From positions 891,501 through 955,500 of the forward strand of contig NZ_CP146516.1 in NCBI RefSeq assembly GCF_037081835.1: DNA of 64,000 nucleotides. Reading direction: 5' to 3'. The notes under the pieces are model-generated. The model was given only the letters and a program-made list of their open reading frames with translations. It was not told where the DNA came from and made no database searches. The translations under genes were made by a program, and so were the position numbers. This stretch comes from Spirobacillus cienkowskii (GTDB lineage Bacteria > Bdellovibrionota_B > Oligoflexia > Silvanigrellales > Silvanigrellaceae). Each line of letters begins with the position of its first letter. Within the stretch, counting starts at the first letter, position 1. Shown piece by piece: positions 54,237 through 62,723 of the stretch.

Positions 54237-55496
54237 ATGGCTACTGTAATGGAAATGCCTAAGCTTTCGGACACCATGTCTGAAGGTTCTGTAGCGCGTT
54301 GGTTAAAAAAAGAAGGCGAAAAGGTTTCCGCAGGAATTCCAATTATTGAAATTGATACAGACAAAGCAACAATGGAATTTGAAAGTCCTGTAAGTGGAGT
54401 TCTTCTGAAAATTATAGTTGGAGACGGACAAAAATGTCCTTTGCAAGCTCCAATTGCTGTAATCGGTAAAGCAGATGAAAAATGGCAAGAAGCACTCGAT
54501 AACTATAATGCTAAAAAAACAAGCAAGTCTGCTTCTTCTGTGCAAGAAAATAAAAAAGCGTTGTCTGTGAGTTCTGAAAACAAGTCAGCAGCGTCATTAA
54601 CAACGAATTCAACTGCACCGCAATCAATTTTAACTGCTGCAATCAAAGCAACTCCTCTGGCTAAAAAAATTGCAACTGATCAGGGTATCGATTTGCAAAG
54701 TATTCAGGGGAGTGGTCCTGGTGGTCGTATTGTCCGCCGTGATCTTTCTGCCGTGACATCAGCAGCGACAACTCAAGCTTCTGTATCGTTTGCAACCAGC
54801 ACTGAGGTTGAAAAAATTCCGCATACCAATATGCGTAAAACCATTGCGCGCAGGCTTGCAGAAAGTGTGAATACGGCACCACATTTCTTTTTAACAATTA
54901 ATATTAATATGACAAATTTGTTAGCGTGGCGCAAAGAAACTATTGCCAAAATTTCTCAAAGTGAAAAATTTAGTGTTAATGATTTGGTCATTTTTTTAAC
55001 GGCACGCGCATTAAAACGTCATCCAGCCGTGAATTCTTCTTGGTTTGATGATCACATCGCTCAATATCGTGATGTTCACATGAGTGTTGCTGTGGCATTG
55101 CCAAACGGGCTTGTGACTCCAGTTGTGCGTCATGCAGATAAAATGAGTGTTGTGCAAATTTCACAAGAAACAAAACGTCTTGTAAATTTAGCTAAAGAAG
55201 GAAAATTACAACCAAATGACTATGCTGGAGGAACTTTTTCTGTTAGTAATTTAGGTATGGCTGGCGTTGAAAGTTTTACTGCAATTATCAATCCACCCCA
55301 AGCTGCTATTTTAGCAGTTGGCTCTACTGTTCCTACTCCTGTTGTACTTGCTAATGGGACTATTGGAATAGAGCAAAAAATGAAAGTCACATTAAGTTGT
55401 GATCATCGTGTTATTGATGGTGCAGTGGGAGCAGAATTCTTAAAAACATTAAAGCAATTTTTTGAAGATCCTGTATCTGCGCTGTTTTTAGGATAA
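54237..55496 (+). CDS. pdhC: Dihydrolipoamide acetyltransferase (E2 of pyruvate dehydrogenase)
   Basis: 419 aa. One lipoyl domain (lipoylated Lys43 in DTDKATMEF), an Ala/Ser/Lys-rich linker, a peripheral subunit-binding domain (ATPLAKKIATDQGIDLQSI, GSGPGGRIVRRDL) and the acyltransferase core ending in SCDHRVIDGAVGAEFL with catalytic His and Asp. E3 (lpd) is not in the window. Confidence 0.93.
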   Translation: MATVMEMPKLSDTMSEGSVARWLKKEGEKVSAGIPIIEIDTDKATMEFESPVSGVLLKIIVGDGQKCPLQAPIAVIGKADEKWQEALDNYNAKKTSKSASSVQENKKALSVSSENKSAASLTTNSTAPQSILTAAIKATPLAKKIATDQGIDLQSIQGSGPGGRIVRRDLSAVTSAATTQASVSFATSTEVEKIPHTNMRKTIARRLAESVNTAPHFFLTININMTNLLAWRKETIAKISQSEKFSVNDLVIFLTARALKRHPAVNSSWFDDHIAQYRDVHMSVAVALPNGLVTPVVRHADKMSVVQISQETKRLVNLAKEGKLQPNDYAGGTFSVSNLGMAGVESFTAIINPPQAAILAVGSTVPTPVVLANGTIGIEQKMKVTLSCDHRVIDGAVGAEFLKTLKQFFEDPVSALFLG

Positions 55497-55521
55497 TTGC
55501 AATTCGTTTTATTTGTCACAG

Positions 55522-55566
55522 AAGCTCAAACTAGTCGGTTTATTTAGCTAGTTTTGAGCTTTTTTC
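55522..55566 (+). terminator. Terminator after pdhC
   Basis: AAGCTCAAA-CTAG (55522-55534) pairs with CTAGTTTTGAGCTT (55548-55561) with one bulged base, followed by a run of T. Confidence 0.75.
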
Positions 55567-55585
55567 ATGTTGGGAAACATTATTT

Positions 55586-56692
55586 ATGAGAAAAAGTCAG
55601 CAAAATTCAGAAAAAAATGATTTGGTACGTTTAAACGTTTTATTGCAAGAATTTGGTGTGTCTTCGAGAAGAAAAGCTGACGAACTGATTGCTTCAGGTG
55701 CTGTAAAAGTAGACGGAAAAGTTGAACAAACATTAGGTATTAAAGTTAATAAAAAGGCAAGTATTTCTGTTCACGGAAAACTTTTAAAAGCCGCTCCTGC
55801 AAAAGCAACATATCTATTTCATAAACCATTTATGATGATTACAAGCAGAAAAGACGAAAAAGAAAGAGCAACGATTTTTGATATTCTTGATCTTAAAAAA
55901 TTACCACAAAATGTCCAATCTGTTGGTCGTTTAGATTATCGTAGTGAAGGACTTTTGGTGTTAACAAATGATGGCGAATTGGCTCTTGCGCTATCGCATC
56001 CAAAATTTTCTGTAGAAAAAACTTATGCTGTATTAACGTCATCACTTTTTACAATTGAAGATGCAGAAAAACTAAAAAAAGGAATCATGCTTGATGATGG
56101 TCCTGCAAAAGCAATTTTTGTAAAAATTGGCAATAAAGAAAAGTTAGGAAATAGCACTGGGCAGTGGATTGAGTTGGTTGTTACAGAAGGTCGTAATCGT
56201 TTGGTAAGAAGAATGCTCGAAGCGCTTGGTTTGAGTGTTGTCAGACTGGTTCGAACCGCAATTGGTGAATTGCGGTTGCCCAACAAGTTAGAGCCAGGAA
56301 AATTTCGAGAAGTCACACCGATAGAATTAAAGTATTTAGAAAATATTAAATTAGAAATGCACAAAGAAAAATATGAAAAAACAAAAGCTAAATTGCCTAA
56401 AGAAGTGATTGAAATGCGTAAGCTTAAAAGAAAAGTTAGGCTAAACGACACGGAGTATGCGCAAGAAGCAGAAAGACGTGAAAAACGCTTTCAACAGACA
56501 TCGATGCAAAGAAAAAAACAGCAAGCTGAAAACAAACAAAAATCAGGTGATAATAAAAAAACATGGTCCAAAGAAAGGTTAGAAAATAAATCGAGCAGCC
56601 CTAAAAATAGTTACTTTACAAAAGAAAAAAAAGATGAAAATCAAAGAAATAGTATCAAAAGAAGTAATGCAAATAAAGGAATTAAAAAATGA
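55586..56692 (+). CDS. RsuA/RluB-family pseudouridine synthase with long basic tail
   Basis: 368 aa. The S4 RNA-binding domain (VRLNVLLQEFGVSSRRKADELI) is followed by the catalytic GRLDYRSEGLLVLTNDG with Asp117 and EGRNRLVRRMLEALGL. The enzyme isomerises uridine in rRNA, probably 23S as RluB, but RsuA or RluE-like choice is uncertain. The last ~110 residues are a Lys/Glu/Asn-rich tail, probably disordered and RNA-binding. It overlaps the NfeD gene by four bases. Confidence 0.88.
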   Translation: MRKSQQNSEKNDLVRLNVLLQEFGVSSRRKADELIASGAVKVDGKVEQTLGIKVNKKASISVHGKLLKAAPAKATYLFHKPFMMITSRKDEKERATIFDILDLKKLPQNVQSVGRLDYRSEGLLVLTNDGELALALSHPKFSVEKTYAVLTSSLFTIEDAEKLKKGIMLDDGPAKAIFVKIGNKEKLGNSTGQWIELVVTEGRNRLVRRMLEALGLSVVRLVRTAIGELRLPNKLEPGKFREVTPIELKYLENIKLEMHKEKYEKTKAKLPKEVIEMRKLKRKVRLNDTEYAQEAERREKRFQQTSMQRKKQQAENKQKSGDNKKTWSKERLENKSSSPKNSYFTKEKKDENQRNSIKRSNANKGIKK

Positions 56693-57144
56693 ATTTTGAT
56701 TGGTATTGGCTTTATTTTTTTATTGGAATAATTTTTTGTATCTTAGAAATATTTACATTATCCTTTTATTTGTTACCAATAGGGATGGCCTCAATTTTAA
56801 CAGGGATCATTGCATTATTTTTTAATAGCTTCTATTTACACGTTTTTGTTTTTGTAATATTTTCAATTTTGATGTTATATTTTATTTCTAAATGGAAAAA
56901 ATCCCGGTTTTTAAAACCTGTAAATTCTACATTTATTGCAGGTCTTGAAGGACAGCAGGGAGTTGTTATCAAATCATTTAAATCTATTATAGAGCCCGGA
57001 AAAGTTAAGATTTTTTCAGATGAGTGGGATATTTACTGCGATATTCATAATGAAAATTTATTAAAAACGTTAGTAGAAGGAGATGTAGTAAAAGTTATTT
57101 CGGTTAAAGGTAACAAAATAAAAGTAGAAAAAGTAACAAAATAA
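56689..57144 (+). CDS. NfeD-family membrane protein
   Basis: 151 aa. Two to three membrane helices (YFFIGIIFCILEIFTLSFYLLPIGMASILTGIIALFF; HVFVFVIFSILMLYFIS) are followed by an OB-fold domain (GLEGQQGVVIKSF, GEGDVVKVISVKGNKIKVE-like end). This is short NfeD, the usual partner of SPFH proteins; the pair organises membrane microdomains. It starts by ATGA overlap with the pseudouridine synthase gene and is followed by the SPFH gene. Confidence 0.88.
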   Translation: MNFDWYWLYFFIGIIFCILEIFTLSFYLLPIGMASILTGIIALFFNSFYLHVFVFVIFSILMLYFISKWKKSRFLKPVNSTFIAGLEGQQGVVIKSFKSIIEPGKVKIFSDEWDIYCDIHNENLLKTLVEGDVVKVISVKGNKIKVEKVTK

Positions 57145-57164
57145 TTAAGGAGCGATTGGCTTTT

Positions 57165-58193
57165 ATGAATGATATAAGTTTTTTACCATTTTTATCTTTA
57201 CTTGGTGTTGTTCTCTTAGTTTTTTATGTGTTCACAAAATATGTCATAGTGATTCGCCAACAAGAATGTATTATTGTTGAGCGACTTGGAAAATTTCATA
57301 CTATTTTAAATTCTGGATTAAATATTTTGATCCCTTTTATTGATCAAACTCGATTGATTTTATGGAGTCGTAATGGAGTGATTACAAATGTTGATCGTAT
57401 TGATTTGCGAGAGGTCATTATTGACATTCCTGAACAACAAGTGATTACTAAAGATAACGTAGGAATTATTGTTGATGCTATTATTTATGTTCAAATTACG
57501 GATGTAAAAAGAGCGGCTTATGAAATTCAAGGATTGCCTACTGCCGTTGCTCAGCTCACCCAAACAACATTAAGAAGTTTAATTGGTGAATTAGATTTGG
57601 ATAACACTTTAAGTAGTCGTGATGTGATCAATTCTCGTTTAAAAATGGTATTGGATGAAGCCACAGATAAGTGGGGTTTAAAAGTCAATCGTGTTGAGCT
57701 TAAAAATGTCATTCCTCCCAAAGATGTTCAAATGGCAATGGAAAAACAGATGCAAGCAGAGCGTGAACGTCGCGCAAAGGTTCTTACCGCTGAGGGTGCA
57801 AAACAAAGTCAAATATTAAATGCCGAAGGTGAAAAGCGTTCACGTATTGAGCAATCAGAGGGAGAAAAACAAGAAAAAATCAATCAGGCTCTTGGTGATA
57901 AAGAAGCAATAATAGCTCGAGCATTTGGTCAGGCGCGTGCAATAGAAGATGTTGCGGCAGCGCAAGCAAAATCGATAGAATTGATTAAATCCGCATTTGG
58001 TTCACCTGATGTTGCAGCGAATTATTTGGTTGCAATGGAATATTTAAAACAATTTGGGCAGATGACTCATAAAAATACGGATAAAGTTTTTATCCCCTAT
58101 GAGGCAACAGGTGTTTTATCTTCTTTAGGTGCTATTGGTGATATTATGCAAAAAATCACCTCCCCAGAAAAAGGAAAAACACTGCATAAATAA
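57165..58193 (+). CDS. SPFH/stomatin-like protein (QmcA/slipin type)
   Basis: 342 aa. One N-terminal membrane segment, then the SPFH domain (VIRQQECIIVERLGKFHTILNSGLNILIPFID, VDAIIYVQITDVKRAAYEI) and an Ala/Glu-rich coiled coil (AEGAKQSQILNAEGEKRSRIEQSEGEKQ). It oligomerises on the membrane with NfeD. AAGGAG is at 57147-57152; the ATG at 57165 is 12 bases away and a TTG at 57156 only three, so the exact start is uncertain. Confidence 0.88.
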   Translation: MNDISFLPFLSLLGVVLLVFYVFTKYVIVIRQQECIIVERLGKFHTILNSGLNILIPFIDQTRLILWSRNGVITNVDRIDLREVIIDIPEQQVITKDNVGIIVDAIIYVQITDVKRAAYEIQGLPTAVAQLTQTTLRSLIGELDLDNTLSSRDVINSRLKMVLDEATDKWGLKVNRVELKNVIPPKDVQMAMEKQMQAERERRAKVLTAEGAKQSQILNAEGEKRSRIEQSEGEKQEKINQALGDKEAIIARAFGQARAIEDVAAAQAKSIELIKSAFGSPDVAANYLVAMEYLKQFGQMTHKNTDKVFIPYEATGVLSSLGAIGDIMQKITSPEKGKTLHK

Positions 58194-58232
58194 TTTTATA
58201 ATTTATGCTAGGTAATAATTTTCAAGGCAAAA

Positions 58233-58283
58233 AGTCACCCCTAGCAATATTTTATTTTCGATAAAATATTGCTAGGGGTGACT
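58233..58283 (+). promoter_or_regulatory. Perfect 23-bp hairpin that buries the spermidine synthase ribosome binding site
   Basis: The arms 58233-58255 and 58261-58283 are exact reverse complements with a five-base loop (TTTCG). The 3' arm ends at the base before the ATG and contains AGGGG (58274-58278), the ribosome binding site. In the plus-strand RNA the site would be fully paired. A competing 7-bp pairing is possible between TGCTAGG at 58206-58212 and CCTAGCA at 58240-58246. No T-run follows on the plus strand, so it is not a typical terminator of the SPFH gene. Confidence 0.7.
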
Positions 58284-59153
58284 ATGAAGACTGATAGAAT
58301 TCTTAAACATAATTTTTGGCTATCAGAAAAATTAGCTGATGGTGAATTGTATAGAAATAAAATTATAGAATTAACCCACGAATCTGTTAGTAAATATCAA
58401 AATATAAGAATATTAAAATTTTTAAATGGTAGTAAAGTTCTTTTTCTCGATAATCAATTACAACTCGCAAGTTCTGATGAGTTTATTTATCATGAATCAT
58501 TAATACACGTTCCTTTTGTAACACATCAAAATCCAGAGACTGTGCTCATAATGGGCGGTGGCGATGGAGCTGCAGCAAGAGAAGCATTGTTATGGAAAAC
58601 TGTAAAAAAGATCAATTTGGTTGAAATTGATGCCGAAGTGATAAACTCTTGTAAATTTCATTTTCAAGAAATCAATCAAGGTGTTTTTGATAATTCGCGT
58701 GTCACAATTGAAGTTAATGATGTGAGGGAGTTTTTAAAAGCTAAGGATAAAAAATTTGATATTATAATTTATGATTTATCGGATAAGGCATTTGATGATA
58801 ACCATCTTATTAATCGTGATTTTTTAAAAAAATGTAAAAATATAATGAATGAAAATGGCATCATGTGCTTGCAATCAGGATCTTTGCCTTTAGAAAGTGA
58901 TACAAATTTTCAAAATTTTTTAAATTTACTGAAAAGTGAATTTAATTTTTTAAAATTATACACTGTTTGGGTTCCTTCTTATTCGGGATTTTGGTTGTTT
59001 ATAATGTTATATAATGAAGTTAAAAAAATTTCTTTTGAGGATTCTATAAATATATTTCAAAATAAAATTAGCAAAGATCTTAGGTTTTTAAATGAAAATA
59101 CCTATTATGGAATATTAAATACAACTAGGTTTGTTCAAAACTATGAGGACTAA
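58284..59153 (+). CDS. speE: Spermidine synthase-like aminopropyltransferase
   Basis: 289 aa from the ATG at 58284. It has SSDEFIYHESLIHVPFV, the nucleotide-binding VLIMGGGDGAAAREAL, LVEIDAEVI and IYDLSD with the catalytic Asp region. This is the SpeE fold that transfers aminopropyl from decarboxylated AdoMet to putrescine; other polyamine substrates are possible. AGGGG five bases upstream lies in a strong hairpin. The next gene is a membrane protein 20 bp away. Confidence 0.85.
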   Translation: MKTDRILKHNFWLSEKLADGELYRNKIIELTHESVSKYQNIRILKFLNGSKVLFLDNQLQLASSDEFIYHESLIHVPFVTHQNPETVLIMGGGDGAAAREALLWKTVKKINLVEIDAEVINSCKFHFQEINQGVFDNSRVTIEVNDVREFLKAKDKKFDIIIYDLSDKAFDDNHLINRDFLKKCKNIMNENGIMCLQSGSLPLESDTNFQNFLNLLKSEFNFLKLYTVWVPSYSGFWLFIMLYNEVKKISFEDSINIFQNKISKDLRFLNENTYYGILNTTRFVQNYED

Positions 59154-59173
59154 AATTGTAAGGCCAAAAATAG

Positions 59174-61396
59174 ATGTTAAATAGAAAAATTATATTTTTT
59201 ATAATTTTGGCGTACTTGTTTCAGTTTATTATTGAAACAATGTTAATTAGCTCAAGTTCTTTTTTTATTAATTCTGTAGGCGCTGATAAATTACCAACAG
59301 CGTTAATTATATCATCGATTTTAACTCCTATTTTTATATATTTAATGTCTATTCTTGAAGTATTTAAAAATTCAAGACAAACAAAATTATTTTTGCTTTT
59401 TTTTATTTCTCTTTGTCTTTTATTTTATGTGTATTATAATAAAGTTACTTATATTCAAAATTTTGATGTATGGTTTTATTATATTTTTAGTAACATTTTT
59501 TCTATTATAAGCATTATACTTTATTGGAATTTAATAAACAGCTACTTTTATGTATTTGAATCAAAAATGTATTTTTCATATTTTATAATCTCCGAAGAAA
59601 TTGGGGCTATTACATCGGATTTGATAATTAATAAATTAATTTATGATTATAGTATATCAAAATACTTTGTTTTAAATTTCTTTGTTATTTTAATATTAAC
59701 TTTCATATTTTTTTACATTAAAAAACTAAAAAAAATAAATGATGATTTTAATCATGATGAAAAAATAAATTTTAATAGCAATAAATTATTATCAAGTAAC
59801 CAAAATTTTAGTAAAAATAAGAATTTATTTAATGTTATTTTTTTGTATATTATAATATTTTGTTCTTTTTATTTTGTTTCGACTATAATTAATTACCAGT
59901 TTAGTTATGCAGCCGGAGAAAAATTTAAAACATCAGACGAGTTAAATAAATTTTTTTCTGAATTTCAGTTGTATTCGAGTTTGATTATTATTGGAATAAG
60001 TTTCTTTTTTAATAAATACCTATTTCCAAATTCAAAAATTATTTTTCAGCATTTATTGTATGCGATTTCAATTTTGGCGTTGGTGTATTTGTTAAATATA
60101 CACTATACTTTTTATATTATTGCATTTGCAGAACTTATGAAAATTGTATTAGAGCATTCATTGTTTCAAAATTCTTATGAACAGTTTACTTCAACATTTA
60201 CCGAAAAAATTAGTGATAAATTACGCAATCTCTCTGAAGGTCTATTTGCTCCTGTTATTGTTGTAATTTCTGGTGCTTTAATGCTATTTGTGCCAAGCAG
60301 CTTTTCTTTTTATAATTTAAATTTATTGATATTTGTTTTTATGGTTGTATTAATTATTTTAATTGTTTTGATTAAAAAAATTTATTATAATTATCATTTA
60401 ATGTTATTGAAAAATAATGTTTCTAATAATAATATACGATCTATTCAGGCACTTGGAGAAAAAAATAATTATGATTCGTTAGATTTTTTAAATGATAAAT
60501 TTTATAAAACATCTGATAAATTTGTTAAGAAAAATATAATTATTTCTATTGGTAAAATAAATAGTAGAGAGAGTATAGATTTTATTTTTAATGTTTTAAA
60601 TGAAGGTGATGAATTTTTACAGTCAGCTGCAGTTGATGCTTTGTTTTTATACAAATCTTATAAAGTTCATTTTCTCTTGGTTGAGTTTATTCAGGGTGAA
60701 AAAAATAAGAGTATATATGTAAGGCATAAAATTATCTTATTTATTAACAAAATATATAAAAATGCAATAATCCCATTTTTTATGCATTTATTATATGCAA
60801 ATGATGCAAGAGTTGTAGCAAATACAATAGAAAATTTTTGGGATGTAAATGATAAAAATATTTTACCATTTATCGCAAAATTTTTAAATCATCAAAGCAA
60901 TAGGGTAAGAGCAAATGCCATTATTTTGTTATTTAAATATAATATTAAATACTATAATGATGCATGTATAAAATCAATTAATCAACTTAGAAAATCCAGA
61001 AACATCAATGATAGTCTGTCCTTTGTTTTTGTAGCAGGTTTTTTAAAGTTAAAACAATACTCCCTAGATATTGTAAAAAAATATGAAAAAATAAAAGATT
61101 CTATTGAATTTAAAGATAAGCTTATTGAAAATTTTGCATTTTCTTTGGCATCATTAAATAGTCCAATTGGTTATGATTTATTTCATCTTTCTTTTTTAAC
61201 GCAAAAAAAATTTCCAAATACATTAATGTATAAATTTAAGCTTATAGATGAAAATAACAGAATTTTAATTATTAAAAATTTTTTTGAAAATCATTTTGGT
61301 GTTGATGTAGAAAATAATTTATACGAAAATTTTAAAAGCTCAATATATGATTTCAGTTTTGAAATAGAAGTTATTGAAGAATTGCTTAATAAATAA
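59174..61396 (+). CDS. Polytopic membrane protein with C-terminal HEAT repeats
   Basis: 740 aa. The first ~410 residues contain about ten to twelve hydrophobic helices; FINSVGADKLPTALIISSIL resembles the first loop of MFS/nucleotide-transporter-like (TLC) proteins, but no substrate motif is visible. Residues about 420-740 form HEAT-like repeats (SIQALGEKNNYDSLDFLND, KKNIIISIGKINSRESIDFI, LQSAAVDALFLYKSYKVHFLL, VRANAIILLFKYN). Very AT-rich and Asn/Phe-rich. Its stop abuts the convergent FadL gene. Coupling to speE suggests polyamine-linked transport, which is inference. Confidence 0.65.
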   Translation: MLNRKIIFFIILAYLFQFIIETMLISSSSFFINSVGADKLPTALIISSILTPIFIYLMSILEVFKNSRQTKLFLLFFISLCLLFYVYYNKVTYIQNFDVWFYYIFSNIFSIISIILYWNLINSYFYVFESKMYFSYFIISEEIGAITSDLIINKLIYDYSISKYFVLNFFVILILTFIFFYIKKLKKINDDFNHDEKINFNSNKLLSSNQNFSKNKNLFNVIFLYIIIFCSFYFVSTIINYQFSYAAGEKFKTSDELNKFFSEFQLYSSLIIIGISFFFNKYLFPNSKIIFQHLLYAISILALVYLLNIHYTFYIIAFAELMKIVLEHSLFQNSYEQFTSTFTEKISDKLRNLSEGLFAPVIVVISGALMLFVPSSFSFYNLNLLIFVFMVVLIILIVLIKKIYYNYHLMLLKNNVSNNNIRSIQALGEKNNYDSLDFLNDKFYKTSDKFVKKNIIISIGKINSRESIDFIFNVLNEGDEFLQSAAVDALFLYKSYKVHFLLVEFIQGEKNKSIYVRHKIILFINKIYKNAIIPFFMHLLYANDARVVANTIENFWDVNDKNILPFIAKFLNHQSNRVRANAIILLFKYNIKYYNDACIKSINQLRKSRNINDSLSFVFVAGFLKLKQYSLDIVKKYEKIKDSIEFKDKLIENFAFSLASLNSPIGYDLFHLSFLTQKKFPNTLMYKFKLIDENNRILIIKNFFENHFGVDVENNLYENFKSSIYDFSFEIEVIEELLNK

Positions 61397-62722
61397 TTAT
61401 TCAATTTCACTAGACATCCCAAAATTTAGCATAAAGCTTTGCCAGTTTACTTTAGGATTATTATCTCCCGTGGAATAAAATGCTTCTAACTTATATTCAG
61501 CTTCAGGTTTTGAGATTTGTGTTAAAAATGTGACACTATAAAGAGTGTTTCCTCGCGTATAATTTATTCCAGCTGTATAGCCATTAAAATTGACGTTTAT
61601 AAACTGATCTTCTACTGAAGGATCGCCGCACCAATTATTAGTAAAAAAACCAAGATTAAAATTAAACAAATCAAATACATTTGTTTGCGAACCAAATGCA
61701 AAATCAAACACAGATTTTAGTCTGTAAAAACCATTTGGTGAATCGGCCTTAGAGTGAAAAATAATATCTCCAGAAAATGTTTGAAATTCTGCAGGACTGT
61801 ATGCAAATCCGGCTCTAATCATAAAAGGCAATTGATCAAAAATTTTATCAAAATTTTTAGGATGGTTTTGATTTAAAAATTGCTCTGCTTGGTAGCTATT
61901 TGAACCAAGTGGAACAAAATTGATATCAGTGAGTACAGAATTGTCATTTAAATTTGATTTCGCTCCTTGGTTTAAAATAAATCGATATTTACCTGATAAG
62001 CCTAAAGATAAATTTTCATAAGGTTTGTAAATGCTTCCAATTCCAACTTCAAGACCTCTCACATACCAATCGCTGTAGTAAATCCAGTTTTCAACGAGAT
62101 GCAAATTATTTCCTGGGCTATCTGGATTGGGAAAGGGACCATGAATATTAATTGCCGTTTGAATTTCTGAATATTGAATATTAAAAGCGCCTAGTGTCAA
62201 CCCAAGGCTCATATCTTCAGAGACCGGAAAGGCTACAGCAACTGCGTAGACGTTATCGGTAGAATGTACTTTTTGAATAAAGTTTGAATTTATTGTATTA
62301 TTGGAATCAAATGATCTAATATTACTGTCTAAATTTATATAATCTTTGTTATATAACGCTATGGCAAAGGTAACGGGAATAGAAAAATCAAAGCGCATCA
62401 CACTGCCTAAAATACCAGAAATAAAATCAGAGTCAGTTAATATAAATTTAGAAGTGTTATTGCCAAGAAAACCTTGTTGCGTTATTGTTGAGTTATATAC
62501 TGTATTGGTTGAAACAGTAACCTCTGTTTCTTTTGCAAAAACAATTCCTGCAGGATTATAGAAAACAGCCGCCGGTGTGTTAGCAATGGCTGTGAACGCA
62601 CCGCCAACACTTGGTGCTACGGTTCCAACTAAAAAGCTATTGTGGTGCCACCAGTCTGCTTTTGAAAATGTAGGAAAAAAAAATATAATTATTACTATAA
62701 ATTTTAATAAAGACCATTGCAT
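61397..62722 (-). CDS. FadL/OMPP1-family outer membrane channel
   Basis: 441 aa with a signal peptide (ending near FSKA-DW) and the family's N-terminal hatch GTVAPSVGGAFTAIANTPAAVFYNPAGIVF. The rest alternates short strands ending in the aromatic-rich C terminus, as in a 14-strand barrel. These proteins import hydrophobic compounds such as long-chain fatty acids. Its ATG lies one base after the chemoreceptor stop, so the two are likely cotranscribed. Confidence 0.85.
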   Translation of the reverse strand: MQWSLLKFIVIIIFFFPTFSKADWWHHNSFLVGTVAPSVGGAFTAIANTPAAVFYNPAGIVFAKETEVTVSTNTVYNSTITQQGFLGNNTSKFILTDSDFISGILGSVMRFDFSIPVTFAIALYNKDYINLDSNIRSFDSNNTINSNFIQKVHSTDNVYAVAVAFPVSEDMSLGLTLGAFNIQYSEIQTAINIHGPFPNPDSPGNNLHLVENWIYYSDWYVRGLEVGIGSIYKPYENLSLGLSGKYRFILNQGAKSNLNDNSVLTDINFVPLGSNSYQAEQFLNQNHPKNFDKIFDQLPFMIRAGFAYSPAEFQTFSGDIIFHSKADSPNGFYRLKSVFDFAFGSQTNVFDLFNFNLGFFTNNWCGDPSVEDQFINVNFNGYTAGINYTRGNTLYSVTFLTQISKPEAEYKLEAFYSTGDNNPKVNWQSFMLNFGMSSEIE

Positions 62723-62723
62723 T

